A stretch of DNA of 39,414 nucleotides from Prevotella sp. UBA4339 (GCA_002393725.1 DGTJ01000014.1:1-39414), one strand, 5' to 3'; counted from the first letter of the stretch, positions 15,771 to 24,735 are shown. Notes: generated by a model from the sequence alone, not told the origin. Program-made: numbers and translations.

Positions 15771-17231
15771 ATGACAAGAAAGAAGAAACCTTTACCACTC
15801 CTTGAGGGTGTAACAATAGAAGCTGTGGCAGCAGAAGGCAAGTGCCTTTTCCACTGGGAAGACTTGGTCGTGTTTGTTCCATTCTGCGTGCCTGGCGACG
15901 TTTGCGATGTTCAGATACGCAGGAAGAAACACTCGTTTGCTGAAGGCGAGGTTGTACGCTTTATAGAATATAGTAATGTACGCGCGATTCCATTCTGTCA
16001 GCATTTCGGAGTTTGCGGAGGCTGCAAGTGGCAAAACATGCCATATGAGGAACAGCTGAAATTCAAGCAGCAGCAGGTGTACGACCAGCTGACTCGCATA
16101 GGCAAGATCGACCTTCCAGAATTCAGGCCCATCCTCGGAAGTGTGCATACTAAGGAATACCGCAACAAGCTTGACTTCGGATGTGCCAACAAGCGCTATC
16201 TGACCAAAGAACAAATATCTTCGTTACCAAATGAAGATAGTCAAAGCCAGAAAGACGTACCCGCCATCGGATTCCATATCACAGGCGCATTCGACAAGAT
16301 ATTACCGATAGAGAAATGCTGGCTGATGGATGACTTGCATAACAAGATACGCAACGAAGTATACAGATATGCCACAGAGCATGGGCTTACATTCTTCGAC
16401 CTTCGTGCTCAAGTAGGCCTGCTCCGCGATATTATTATCCGCAATAGTGCATCTGGCGAATGGATGGTAATCATCCAGTTCCATTATGACAGGAGTTCTG
16501 CCGAGGCCGCTATTCAAAGCGAAGCTGAAGCAAAGGCACTATTGGAGCATGTCTCAGACAAGTTCCCACAGATATCTTCGCTTTTGTACCTTGACAACCA
16601 GAAGTGCAATGATACGATAGGTGATCAGGAGATACTTGTTTTTAAAGGTAAAGACCATATATTTGAGCAGATGGAAGATCTGCGGTTCAAAGTTGGACCC
16701 AAGAGTTTCTATCAGACCAATACCGAACAAGCATATCACCTCTATTCCGTAGCCCGTGAGTTTGCTGGGCTAACCGGCAAAGAGATTGTCTATGACCTCT
16801 ATACAGGCACAGGTACCATAGCAAATTTTGTGGCCGGCAGGGCCAACAAAGTAGTGGGTATAGAATATGTACCGGAAGCTATCGAAGACGCAAAAGTCAA
16901 TTCTGAGCTAAACGGCATAGAGAATACCCTTTTCTTTGCTGGCGACATGAAGGACATTCTCACCGACGATTTTATTGCAGGACACGGGCAACCCGATGTA
17001 ATTATCACCGACCCTCCACGTGCCGGCATGCATCCTGATGTCGTAAAAACTATCCTAAGGGCAGCTCCCAAGCGCATAGTTTATGTATCGTGCAACCCGG
17101 CTACACAGGCCCGTGACCTGCACGACATGGATTCAGACTACAAAGTAGCTGCCGTACAGCCTGTAGACATGTTTCCGCATACTCCTCATGTTGAGAATGT
17201 TGTGCTCTTGGAACGACGCACCAATTTTTGA
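15771..17231 (+). CDS. rlmD: 23S rRNA (uracil-C5)-methyltransferase, RlmD/RumA type
   Basis: A 486-residue SAM-dependent methyltransferase making 5-methyluridine in 23S rRNA (U1939 in E. coli numbering). An N-terminal TRAM domain (about 15-65) is followed by the iron-sulfur Cys set in CQHFGVCGGCKWQ. GPKSFYQTNTEQA precedes the SAM-binding DLYTGTGTIANFVA, DPPRAGMHPDV is the substrate loop, and the nucleophile Cys is in YVSCNPATQARDL. I use the ATG at 15771; the in-frame TTG at 15750 falls inside the promoter. Other uracil methyltransferases of the same family (RlmCD, TrmA-like) are possible, so the exact target base is inferred. Confidence 0.9.
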   Translation: MTRKKKPLPLLEGVTIEAVAAEGKCLFHWEDLVVFVPFCVPGDVCDVQIRRKKHSFAEGEVVRFIEYSNVRAIPFCQHFGVCGGCKWQNMPYEEQLKFKQQQVYDQLTRIGKIDLPEFRPILGSVHTKEYRNKLDFGCANKRYLTKEQISSLPNEDSQSQKDVPAIGFHITGAFDKILPIEKCWLMDDLHNKIRNEVYRYATEHGLTFFDLRAQVGLLRDIIIRNSASGEWMVIIQFHYDRSSAEAAIQSEAEAKALLEHVSDKFPQISSLLYLDNQKCNDTIGDQEILVFKGKDHIFEQMEDLRFKVGPKSFYQTNTEQAYHLYSVAREFAGLTGKEIVYDLYTGTGTIANFVAGRANKVVGIEYVPEAIEDAKVNSELNGIENTLFFAGDMKDILTDDFIAGHGQPDVIITDPPRAGMHPDVVKTILRAAPKRIVYVSCNPATQARDLHDMDSDYKVAAVQPVDMFPHTPHVENVVLLERRTNF

Positions 17232-17258
17232 GTTTTTCACAATAAAAAAACATAAAGT

Positions 17259-18395
17259 ATGAAAATGAGAAAACTAATAAGTACCATGGCGCTAATGGCG
17301 CTGACATGTATTACTGCTGACGCAGAAGCACTGAAAGAAGTGGAAGAAGTACAGGCGACAAAGGAGAAAGCCTCCATAGAGCTCCCTGCCTGGGTAAAGA
17401 ACATCAAGTTCAGCGGCTACGGCATGCTGCAATACCAGGGTGAAGATACCGAAGGAGCTCACACTAACTCATTCAATCTCCGCCTGGCACGTTTTATCTT
17501 AGATGGTAAGATCGGTGATTTTGACTGGAGAGCACAGATTCAGGGCACAAACGTTAAAGGCCCAGGTGAGCCAACAGTTCAGCTCGTTGACCTCTATGCA
17601 GAGTGGCGCAAATTTCCTGAGTTCAAGATTCGTGCAGGACAGTTTAAGCGTGCCTTCACCTACGAGAACCCCACAAATCCCATCACTCAGGGGTGGTATG
17701 CGTATGCGATGGTAATCAATAACCTCTCCGGATTCGGTGACCGCACTGGTGAGAAATCTTCTGGCGGACGCGATATCGGTATACAGTTTTCTGGCGACCT
17801 GTTCCCTAATGCCAATGGGCGGCGCCTGTTCCACTATCAGATTGGTGTCTACAACGGAGAAGGTATCAATGAGAAGGACAAGGACAACCGCAAGGATATC
17901 ATAGGCGGTGCATGGGTGATGCCAATCAGTGGTCTTCGTATCGGAGCCTTCGGTTGGACAGGTACTCGTGGCAACATGTTAGATCCTGTCACAGGTGTGA
18001 CCCGTAGTGTCAAAAAGAATCGATATGCCATCTCTGCCGAATACGATAAAGATGAATACACCTTCCGTGCAGAGTATCTTCACAGTCAGGGTTGGGGAGC
18101 AGCAAAGGCCGGCAACAATGTACGTGAGATAGACTATTCGAAAGGCGACAAGGCTGATGGTTGGTACGTTTTTGGCATCGTTCCCGTGGTAAAGAGCAAA
18201 CTGCATGCTAAGGCTCGTTACCAGACATACCGCTCCCAGAAAGAATGGGCTACTTCTAAGACGATGTACGAGGTTGGTCTGAACTACTACTTCACAAAGA
18301 ACCTTCAGCTCAATGTCGAGTATGGCCTCGTAAACGAGCGTTCTGTTCACAAGAACCATAACTTCGTAGATGTGGAACTCGATTTCCGTTTCTAA
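17259..18395 (+). CDS. Outer-membrane porin (phosphate-selective porin O/P family)
   Basis: A 378-residue outer-membrane beta-barrel of the OprP/OprO family (PF07396). The signal peptide ends about TADAEA (residue 23). A short linker with Glu/Lys leads into the barrel, which starts IKFSGYGMLQYQG and shows alternating strands throughout, for example FNLRLARFILDGKIGDFDWR and FKIRAGQFKRAFTYENP. It ends in VDVELDFRF, a C-terminal Phe as required for barrel insertion. The family takes up phosphate or polyphosphate in Pseudomonas; in Bacteroidota the solute is not established. It starts 27 bases after rlmD with no separate promoter visible, and its stop overlaps the end of the convergent flippase gene by 4 bases. 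Confidence 0.9.
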   Translation: MKMRKLISTMALMALTCITADAEALKEVEEVQATKEKASIELPAWVKNIKFSGYGMLQYQGEDTEGAHTNSFNLRLARFILDGKIGDFDWRAQIQGTNVKGPGEPTVQLVDLYAEWRKFPEFKIRAGQFKRAFTYENPTNPITQGWYAYAMVINNLSGFGDRTGEKSSGGRDIGIQFSGDLFPNANGRRLFHYQIGVYNGEGINEKDKDNRKDIIGGAWVMPISGLRIGAFGWTGTRGNMLDPVTGVTRSVKKNRYAISAEYDKDEYTFRAEYLHSQGWGAAKAGNNVREIDYSKGDKADGWYVFGIVPVVKSKLHAKARYQTYRSQKEWATSKTMYEVGLNYYFTKNLQLNVEYGLVNERSVHKNHNFVDVELDFRF

Positions 18396-19873
18396 CCTTT
18401 GTGCAATCTTCGAGTGAGGGCCTCCCACAGACGGGTTTTCTGCCGCAGTATTTGTAATGAGTAGATAGTGCTGGCAACCATCAGCAATCCTCCGCAAATC
18501 CAGCGCAAGAGACCATTGGTAATAAATGTAGAGGCATAGGCAAGAAAGCCTAAGGAGACTAGCACAACAGCATAACGGACTACGGTTGCCGACACTCGGT
18601 AACCGTATTTTGTATATGCAAATAGGTTAATAGCAAGATAGTCGAATACATGTGCCAACGTGATGGCAAGTCCTGTCCCCCAAAGCCCCCACTGTTCATA
18701 ACCGAATATTATCAGTAAAACGAAAACTACAAAATAAGAGGTCTCCAATAACAGATATATCAGAGATTTGCCTCGGGCCAGAGTGATATAAGCCACTGGC
18801 AGCGTCAACACCTTGAAGAACATTGCTAAGACAGACACCTGCGCCATTGCTATCACAGCAACGAACTCACTGCTAAACAGCAGCGGAATGAGTACAGGAA
18901 GCAACACTATCAAGGCTGTCAGCATCGGAGAGATGATCAGCAATGACACCTCCATCTGGCGATTCACAGTCAGATTGGTTGCCTCGACATCACTATTAAC
19001 GGCTGACAGGCGGGGATAATAGTCCGACTCCATTGCAGAGAATACCATACCGGCATAAGTTATAGTTAGCATATACCCAACGTTGTAAAGTCCCAGAACG
19101 GTCAGGTCACCATTAACATTCAGGTAAGAACGAATTAGCATTTCCGCTCCACTTCCAACAATCCCTGCCAATGTGAAGGCTACACCCAGACGCACCATAT
19201 CCATTCCGTCTCCAAGAACTCCCCTCGCTCCTCTCAGTTGCAAAGGATAGAGCTTCAGGGAATAGCGGAGCGTTGCACACATCGTAACAAATGCCATCAG
19301 TACAATCACAGGCACGATTCCCGCCTGCCAGAAGAAATAATATATAGGTACAGATATCAATAGCGATGCCAGCACAGACAATATCTGGACTATCGCAACA
19401 GCCCCAAGTTTCCTATGACTCTTAAGTATAGCCGTCTCGCCTCCCGTGATGGCAATCATCCCCACTGCAGGAGCCAAGAGAATGAAATGCAGGCTATGGT
19501 CGCCCCAAGTGAAAGTTGCATTACTGAGGAGCGGTCCTACAGCAAAGCACACCAGCATACCGATAAGGGCAGTAAGCATGCTCCAACCTCTTATAGTCTT
19601 CACGAAATGCTTTGCTCGCTCAGAATCACCATTCTCTAACATCTCCGACAGGCTCTTTACTGCACTGACAGATAGTCCCAGTCCAGTAGCCTGAGAAATA
19701 AGGCTGACAGTAGTATTGAAAAGTGATGCCAAGCCCATGCCCCCAGGACCTAGCAAGATGGCAATAAACTTATTCCGCACAAGGCTCATCAATATATTCA
19801 AGCCCTGCACGCCGCCAAAAATGCCTGTATACTTTAATACATGACTATAGCTCTCGTCGCACTCTTTACCCAT
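18392..19873 (-). CDS. wzx: Polysaccharide flippase (Wzx-like, MATE/MOP superfamily)
   Basis: A 493-residue membrane protein with about 12-14 predicted helices, including FIAILLGPGGMGLASLFNTT, LHFILLAPAVGMIAITGGETA and LLISPMLTALIVLLPVLIPLLF. It flips undecaprenyl-linked oligosaccharide units across the inner membrane. I start at the ATG at 19873 (MGKECDESYSHVLKYTGIFGG), the usual start of Bacteroidota O-antigen translocases. The longer frame from 19945 would begin upstream of the TAATTTTG promoter element at 19899-19892 and is unlikely. It is divergent from three overlapping glycosyltransferases, which should build the unit it exports. The 3' end overlaps the porin stop. Confidence 0.88.
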   Translation of the reverse strand: MGKECDESYSHVLKYTGIFGGVQGLNILMSLVRNKFIAILLGPGGMGLASLFNTTVSLISQATGLGLSVSAVKSLSEMLENGDSERAKHFVKTIRGWSMLTALIGMLVCFAVGPLLSNATFTWGDHSLHFILLAPAVGMIAITGGETAILKSHRKLGAVAIVQILSVLASLLISVPIYYFFWQAGIVPVIVLMAFVTMCATLRYSLKLYPLQLRGARGVLGDGMDMVRLGVAFTLAGIVGSGAEMLIRSYLNVNGDLTVLGLYNVGYMLTITYAGMVFSAMESDYYPRLSAVNSDVEATNLTVNRQMEVSLLIISPMLTALIVLLPVLIPLLFSSEFVAVIAMAQVSVLAMFFKVLTLPVAYITLARGKSLIYLLLETSYFVVFVLLIIFGYEQWGLWGTGLAITLAHVFDYLAINLFAYTKYGYRVSATVVRYAVVLVSLGFLAYASTFITNGLLRWICGGLLMVASTIYSLQILRQKTRLWEALTRRLHKG

Positions 19874-19891
19874 ATATTTTATAAAGAAACG

Positions 19892-19899
19892 CAAAATTA
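19892..19899 (-). promoter_or_regulatory. -7 element of the flippase promoter
   Basis: TAATTTTG on the minus strand, 18 bases ahead of the ATG at 19873, fits TAnnTTTG. It supports the shorter start chosen for the flippase. Confidence 0.5.
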
Positions 19900-19928
19900 T
19901 GGATTTTATTACGAATTTGCTAACAGAA

Positions 19929-19960
19929 TTTGGTTTTTTGCTCACTTAATCGTACCTTTG
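19929..19960 (+). promoter_or_regulatory. Promoter of the glycosyltransferase operon
   Basis: TTTG (19929-19932), 20 bases, TACCTTTG (19953-19960): an exact form of the Bacteroidota promoter. The operon's ATG is at 19965, only 4 bases after the element, so transcription should start at or next to the ATG. Confidence 0.75.
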
Positions 19961-19964
19961 TAGC

Positions 19965-20882
19965 ATGAAACTGAGTATTATCATTCCTGTATATCGTGTA
20001 GAAGGCACGCTCGACAGATGCATCGAGAGCGTGGTCGGTCAGGATTATGGAGATATGGAGATTATACTCGTTGACGACGGTTCACCTGACAAATGTCCAC
20101 ACAAATGCGACGACTGGGCTCGAAGACATTCCTGCATTAGGGTGATTCACAAAGCTAATGGAGGTCTAAGTGATGCCCGCAATGCAGCACTGGACATAGC
20201 AACGGGCGATTATATCACATTCGTTGACTCTGACGACTATCTCTCCCCGAGCGCCTTACTGGAGAATATGAACCTATTAGCCACTAACCCTGAGCTTGAT
20301 TTCATAGAGTATCCCATCCTGGTTCACGCAGGCAGCGAAAAAGAGTTCATGTTTAGCCCACAGTTTCAAGTTTATACCAACATGGACAGATATTGGCTCG
20401 AAGGAGAGGCATATCGTCATACATATGCCTGCAATAAGATCTTCAAAAGAGATATATTCAACGATCTCCGTTTCCCGCTTGTACCAGCATTCGAAGATGC
20501 CCACATGCTGCCAAAGATATTGGACAGATGCAGATGTATTGCAACCACGAATTATGGCATATACTATTACACATGGAACACTAATGGAATCACTGTTTCT
20601 GCTGATGGTATAAAGATACAGTCTCTTTTGGATGCTTACATAGCCGTTCTACCACGTTTCAGCAACTCAGGAAACTATATGGCTGAGGAATTCTATCTTC
20701 AGGCACTTAACATACAGATGGAGGCAGCAGCAAAAGGCATGCCACTTAGCCTGCCCAAAATCAAACATCGAATGAGTATATCCAGACGATATAGTCTGAA
20801 GACCAACATAAAGATAATCATCCTGAACATCTTAGGATTGAAATCTCTTTGCAGTATATACAGTCTAATTACAAATAAATGA
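19965..20882 (+). CDS. Glycosyltransferase family 2 protein
   Basis: A 305-residue GT-A enzyme of family GT2. The nucleotide-binding strand is LSIIIPVYRVEGTLDRCIES at residues 3-22, then ILVDDGSPDKCPHKCDDW, NGGLSDARNAALDIATGDY and the metal-binding DSDD in ITFVDSDDYLSP. The C-terminal part (FEDAHMLPKIL, YYYTWNTNGITVS) is that of LPS or capsule side-chain transferases. It is first in a three-gene transcript with 4-base overlaps, opposite the flippase. The start is fixed because the first strand begins at residue 3. The sugar donor and linkage cannot be told. Confidence 0.9.
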   Translation: MKLSIIIPVYRVEGTLDRCIESVVGQDYGDMEIILVDDGSPDKCPHKCDDWARRHSCIRVIHKANGGLSDARNAALDIATGDYITFVDSDDYLSPSALLENMNLLATNPELDFIEYPILVHAGSEKEFMFSPQFQVYTNMDRYWLEGEAYRHTYACNKIFKRDIFNDLRFPLVPAFEDAHMLPKILDRCRCIATTNYGIYYYTWNTNGITVSADGIKIQSLLDAYIAVLPRFSNSGNYMAEEFYLQALNIQMEAAAKGMPLSLPKIKHRMSISRRYSLKTNIKIIILNILGLKSLCSIYSLITNK

Positions 20883-21838
20883 ATCAGCCACTAATAAGTT
20901 TCATAATTGCCGACTACAACTTGCCTTGCGAAATGCTTTGCGAGTGCATCGACAGCATTCTTGCCCTCCCATTAAGCTCATTAGAGAGGGAGATCATAGT
21001 GGTTGACGACGGGTCCGAGTCAAGCGCACTTAATGGACTTGCGAAATATGGTGAAGAACTCATCTATATCCGACAGGCTCATCAGGGGCTGAGTGCCGCA
21101 AGGAATACAGGCATACAGATGTCAAGAGGCAAGTATCTGCAGTTTGTTGACGGCGACGACAGACTTATCTGCTCACCTTACGGACATTGCATAGACATCA
21201 TAAAATCAGGCAAATACGACATGGTAGTCTTCGACTTTACTAAATCAGCATTAGAAGACAAGGCCTTTACCGACAGACACCATCAGAGTGGCAGCGAATA
21301 TATGCGCCTCTACAACATCAGAGGAACGGCATGTGGGTATATTTTTAAGAAATCCTGCCTCGGAGATCTCCGCTTTACAACCGGCATCTACCACGAGGAT
21401 GAAGAGTTCACGCCACTACTCCTGCTGCGCACAGAGAAAACATGTGTGACAGATGCCAAAGCATACTTCTATCGACAGCGCCAGGACTCTATAATAACAG
21501 ACACCTATATACGCAAGAGAATAAAGCGACTAAACGATCTGAAAAGCGTAATCATTAGGCTGAACATCATTGCTGACAAGCTTCCTGCCAACGACAAGAC
21601 CGCTTTGCAGCGCAGAGTAGCTCAACTAACAATGGACTACATATATCAGATGATTTTACTGACCCGGTCAAGAAACTATCTGAATAAGAGAATCGAAGAA
21701 CTTCGGGAGTTGGGATTGTTCCCTCTGCCTGATAAGGGCTATACCACAAAATACAAATGGTTTTGTCGTCTTTCTAAAAGTCGGGCAGGCCTGAATATAT
21801 TAATGCAAACTATACCACTGCTAAAAAAAGAAAGATGA
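20879..21838 (+). CDS. Glycosyltransferase family 2 protein
   Basis: A 319-residue GT2 enzyme whose ATG overlaps the previous stop (ATGA). It has PLISFIIADYNLPCEMLCEC, IIVVDDGSES, HQGLSAARNTGIQMSRGKY and the metal site GDD in LQFVDGDDRL. Downstream, YHEDEEFTPLLLLR matches the acceptor-side helix of this group. C-terminal basic helices suggest association with the inner membrane. It probably adds the second sugar of the same repeat unit as its neighbours. The specificity is unknown. Confidence 0.9.
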   Translation: MNQPLISFIIADYNLPCEMLCECIDSILALPLSSLEREIIVVDDGSESSALNGLAKYGEELIYIRQAHQGLSAARNTGIQMSRGKYLQFVDGDDRLICSPYGHCIDIIKSGKYDMVVFDFTKSALEDKAFTDRHHQSGSEYMRLYNIRGTACGYIFKKSCLGDLRFTTGIYHEDEEFTPLLLLRTEKTCVTDAKAYFYRQRQDSIITDTYIRKRIKRLNDLKSVIIRLNIIADKLPANDKTALQRRVAQLTMDYIYQMILLTRSRNYLNKRIEELRELGLFPLPDKGYTTKYKWFCRLSKSRAGLNILMQTIPLLKKER

Positions 21839-22926
21839 GAATACTGCTAATAGGTGAATTCAGTAATGTTCATGCCACCCTGGCTATAGGACTTCGTGAA
21901 CTAGGCCATGAAGTAACAGTCATCTCTAATGGCGACTTCTGGAAGAACTATTCCCGCGACATAGACGTCTCCAGGCCTGAAGGCATATTTGGAGGCAGCA
22001 GACTGATGCTAAGACTGATAACACTACTTCCAAAGATGAGAGGATATGACGTAGTACAGCTCATAAGCCAGATATTCCTGGAATTAAAGGTTGAGCACAT
22101 CGCCTTTTTCTATCGTTATCTGCTGCGCCATAACAAGAAAGTATTCATGGGTGCCAACGGCTTCGATGATGTATGGATAAAGACATGCCTTGAAGACAAT
22201 TCCCTGAGATACAATGACTTCAAAATCGGTGATAACATCCGTAACTATCCTCAGCTACAGGAATGGAAATCCGAGTGGACAGGAACTTTTAGAGAACGGT
22301 ATAGTCAGAAAGTTGCCAGCTCATGCGCTGGTATTATTCCCGGACTGTACGAATATTGGGTCGGGTATCATAAAAGATACCCTGATAAGACACAGTATAT
22401 CCCATACCCTATCGTCATGCCAAAGTCGACATCGGCAGAGAGAGCACAAAAGTCGAAAGTGGTATTATTCATAGGCATCAATAAGGAACGTTCCAAATAC
22501 AAAGGCACTGACATTATGCTTCAGGCGGCAAAAGACGTTCAGAGGAAATATCCACACTGCACAAAACTTCAGGTTGCAGAGTCTGTACCCTTTGCAGAAT
22601 ATCAGAAGATGATGGACGGCTCTGATGCCATCCTCGACCAGCTCTATAGCTACACGCCATCAATGAACTCACTGCTGGCAATGTCGAAAGGCATTATATG
22701 CATTGGTGGAGGAGAACCAGAAAACTACGAACTAATTAATGAAACCGAACTTAGGCCAATCATCAATGTCGAGCCAACATACGAAAGCGTCTATCAAGAA
22801 CTGGAACAGTTAGTGCTCCACCCCGAACGCATCCCTGAGCTAAAGAGACAGAGTATCGAATACGTCAGAAGACATCACGACTACTTGAAGGTTGCCCGAA
22901 AATACATCAATTTCTGGAAGAAATAG
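21835..22926 (+). CDS. GT-B-fold glycosyltransferase (GT4-like)
   Basis: A 363-residue protein with a GT-B layout. The N-terminal Rossmann domain starts MRILLIGEFSNVHATLAIGL and ELGHEVTVISNGDFW. A C-terminal nucleotide-sugar domain follows VVLFIGINKERSKYKGTDIM, with Glu-containing loop GGGEPENYELINE. It overlaps the previous gene by 4 bases and ends the operon, just before a strong hairpin. It is more divergent than a typical GT4, so the family call is moderate. Likely role: a later step of the surface glycan built by the two preceding GT2 enzymes. Confidence 0.75.
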   Translation: MRILLIGEFSNVHATLAIGLRELGHEVTVISNGDFWKNYSRDIDVSRPEGIFGGSRLMLRLITLLPKMRGYDVVQLISQIFLELKVEHIAFFYRYLLRHNKKVFMGANGFDDVWIKTCLEDNSLRYNDFKIGDNIRNYPQLQEWKSEWTGTFRERYSQKVASSCAGIIPGLYEYWVGYHKRYPDKTQYIPYPIVMPKSTSAERAQKSKVVLFIGINKERSKYKGTDIMLQAAKDVQRKYPHCTKLQVAESVPFAEYQKMMDGSDAILDQLYSYTPSMNSLLAMSKGIICIGGGEPENYELINETELRPIINVEPTYESVYQELEQLVLHPERIPELKRQSIEYVRRHHDYLKVARKYINFWKK

Positions 22927-22928
22927 TA

Positions 22929-22964
22929 AAGTGCGGTATCAGCCTTCTGGCCAATACCGCACTT
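22929..22964 (+). terminator. Hairpin after the glycosyltransferase operon
   Basis: AAGTGCGGTAT and ATACCGCACTT form a perfect 11-base stem around a 14-base loop, beginning 3 bases after the last stop. There is no T run after it on the plus strand, but it stands between convergent genes and may stop both. Confidence 0.65.
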
Positions 22965-22970
22965 GCACGG

Positions 22971-23012
22971 TAATAATAATTACTAATTGCTAATTACTAA
23001 TTATTAATAATG
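22971..23012. repeat. AT-rich tandem/palindromic repeat
   Basis: TAATTACTAATT-like units repeat two to three times between the hairpin and the rpsP stop (TAATAATAATTACTAATTGC and the following bases). The units are nearly self-complementary. There is no coding content. Confidence 0.5.
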
Positions 23013-23567
23013 TTATGCCTCAGCAGGAGCAGCCTCCTCTGCGGGAGCCTCAGCAGCAGCGGCCTCAGCAGCCTTTGCAGCCTCTTCCTCTGCCTTAGCA
23101 GCAGCCTCTGCAGCCTTCTTCTCAGCCACCTTCTTAGCAATAGCCTCGTTCACTGCCTTCTCTGCCTTCAGTGCATTCTCTGCAGCCTCTTTCTTTGCCT
23201 TAGCCTCTGCCTCACGGATCTTGTCCAGACCATTCTGCTTGTCAGCCTTCCAGGCATCGAACTTCTTCTGAGCAGCAGCCTCGTCAAAAGCGCCCTTCTT
23301 GACGCCACCACGGAGGTGCTTCATCAGGTAAACGCCCTCACGGCTGAGGATGTCACGTACTGTGTCTGTGGGCTGAGCACCTGTCTCTACCCAATAGAGT
23401 GCACGGTCGAAATTCAAGTCTACTGTGGCAGGATTGGTGTTGGGGTTATAAGTACCAATCTTCTCAGTAAATCTACCATCACGTGGTGCACGAGCGTCAG
23501 CGATTACAATGCTGTAGAAAGCATAGCCCTTACGGCCGCCACGCTGCAATCTGATTTTTGTTGCCAT
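23013..23567 (-). CDS. rpsP: 30S ribosomal protein S16 with long Ala-rich C-terminal extension
   Basis: Residues 1-90 are the S16 core: ATKIRLQRGGRKGYAFYSIV, DARAPRDGRFTEKIGTYNP, RALYWVETGAQPTDTVRDILSREG. S16 binds 16S rRNA during 30S assembly. After LMKHLRGGVKKGAF the protein continues for about 90 more residues of Ala, Glu and Lys (FDAWKADKQNGLDKIREAE, then KKVAEKKAAEAAAK and a final run of Ala/Glu/Pro), likely a long charged helix. E. coli S16 has 82 residues. Longer S16 proteins are usual in Bacteroidales as I recall. The gene lies inside the polysaccharide region but has its own promoter. Confidence 0.95.
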   Translation of the reverse strand: MATKIRLQRGGRKGYAFYSIVIADARAPRDGRFTEKIGTYNPNTNPATVDLNFDRALYWVETGAQPTDTVRDILSREGVYLMKHLRGGVKKGAFDEAAAQKKFDAWKADKQNGLDKIREAEAKAKKEAAENALKAEKAVNEAIAKKVAEKKAAEAAAKAEEEAAKAAEAAAAEAPAEEAAPAEA

Positions 23568-23634
23568 TTTCTTTAAATCTTAATTTTGTTGTTAAAAATT
23601 TGAATTTCATGCTCTTATCTCGTAAAAGCGGGTG

Positions 23635-23642
23635 CAAAGGTA
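23635..23642 (-). promoter_or_regulatory. -7 element of rpsP promoter
   Basis: TACCTTTG on the minus strand, about 68 bases ahead of the rpsP ATG. The -33 element is less clear (TTTG about 24 bases further). Confidence 0.5.
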
Positions 23643-23726
23643 CTATAAATTATTGAGAATTAGGCACAAAGCTTACAGAGTTTTTTATCATAACGGGGCA
23701 TTTTAACGTTTTTTGGGGCTTTTGCA

Positions 23727-23757
23727 GTTGAAATATTGATATAAATTGCTAACTTTG
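23727..23757 (+). promoter_or_regulatory. Promoter of the stand-alone GT2 gene
   Basis: GTTG (23727-23730, three of four consensus bases), 19 bases, TAACTTTG (23750-23757). The ATG follows at 23768, so the leader is only about 5 bases. Confidence 0.55.
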
Positions 23758-23767
23758 CACTCAAAAC

Positions 23768-24658
23768 ATGGCAATAAAAGAACTATCAATATTGATTCCC
23801 ACTCATAACGACCTGTGTGTCAAACTGACGGGTGACCTCAGAATACAGGCTGAGAGGGCTTGTATTGTATATGAGATTATAGTGGCCGACGATGGATCTA
23901 CCGATATCGACGTCATCCGGCAGAACAGCAAAATAGACCAATGGAATTATTGCCGATATATAAGACAAGAGAACAACATCGGCAGGGCAGCCATAAGAAA
24001 CAGGCTTGCCAAAGAGGCACAGTACGAATGGGTCTTATTCATCGATAGCGACATGACAATTGTCAGAGACAATTATCTCTCCAGATATCTTTCATCAGAT
24101 AATGACTCTGTAGTGGATGGAGGAATCTCCGTTGGAGGTGATGCTGAGGAACTTAAGTGGTGCCTGCGCTATCTCTACGAAAAGTCTGCAGAACAGGAAC
24201 ATACCGCAAAGATGCGCCAGAAGAATCCATATCGCGACTTTCATACTGCCAATTTCCTAGTCAGACGTAGCATCATGCTCTCCCACCCTTTTGATGACAG
24301 ATTCCGCTATTACGGATATGAAGACGTGCTGTTCGGCAAACAACTGCGAGATGCCAATATTGCCATAACTCATATCGACAATCCAATAGGCTTCTGCACC
24401 TTTGAGAGCAACCCTGACTTTATCTCAAAGACAGAAGAAGGCTTGCAGACTCTTTACAGGTTTCGCGACGAGCTTCGTGGCTATTCTCGCTTAATCACCA
24501 TAGTCAACGGCATCCATATCCCACTGGTACGGAGTTTTATACGCCTATTATTTCGTATATTCGGCCCACTTATCCGAAAGAATCTATGCAGTCCGCGTCC
24601 AAATATCCGCCTATACAACATATATAAACTAGGTTATTACTTATCACTACCTCAATAA
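23768..24658 (+). CDS. Glycosyltransferase family 2 protein
   Basis: A 296-residue GT2 enzyme. It has ELSILIPTHNDLCVKL, IIVADDGSTDIDVI, NNIGRAAIRNRLAKEA and the metal site in VLFIDSDMTIV. YYGYEDVLFGKQL is the acceptor-side acidic helix typical of GT2/GT27-like members. The C-terminus, VRSFIRLLFRIFGPLIRKNL, is amphipathic and probably docks the inner membrane. It has its own promoter and is separated from the main glycosyltransferase operon by rpsP on the opposite strand. It probably serves the same surface polysaccharide; the sugar is unknown. Leader sequence for ribosome binding is almost absent. Confidence 0.85.
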   Translation: MAIKELSILIPTHNDLCVKLTGDLRIQAERACIVYEIIVADDGSTDIDVIRQNSKIDQWNYCRYIRQENNIGRAAIRNRLAKEAQYEWVLFIDSDMTIVRDNYLSRYLSSDNDSVVDGGISVGGDAEELKWCLRYLYEKSAEQEHTAKMRQKNPYRDFHTANFLVRRSIMLSHPFDDRFRYYGYEDVLFGKQLRDANIAITHIDNPIGFCTFESNPDFISKTEEGLQTLYRFRDELRGYSRLITIVNGIHIPLVRSFIRLLFRIFGPLIRKNLCSPRPNIRLYNIYKLGYYLSLPQ

Positions 24659-24735
24659 GAAATGGTAAATCCGCCAATTAAAAGTTAATAAGGAAACTAC
24701 ATTTTTCCGAAACCCAAAATTCTTTTGACAAGATA

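Noticed and set aside
23010..23576. Plus-strand Leu/Ser/Cys-rich frame of 188 codons
   Set aside because: It is the mirror of the Ala/Glu/Lys-rich tail of S16; the low-complexity tail makes the opposite strand open by chance.
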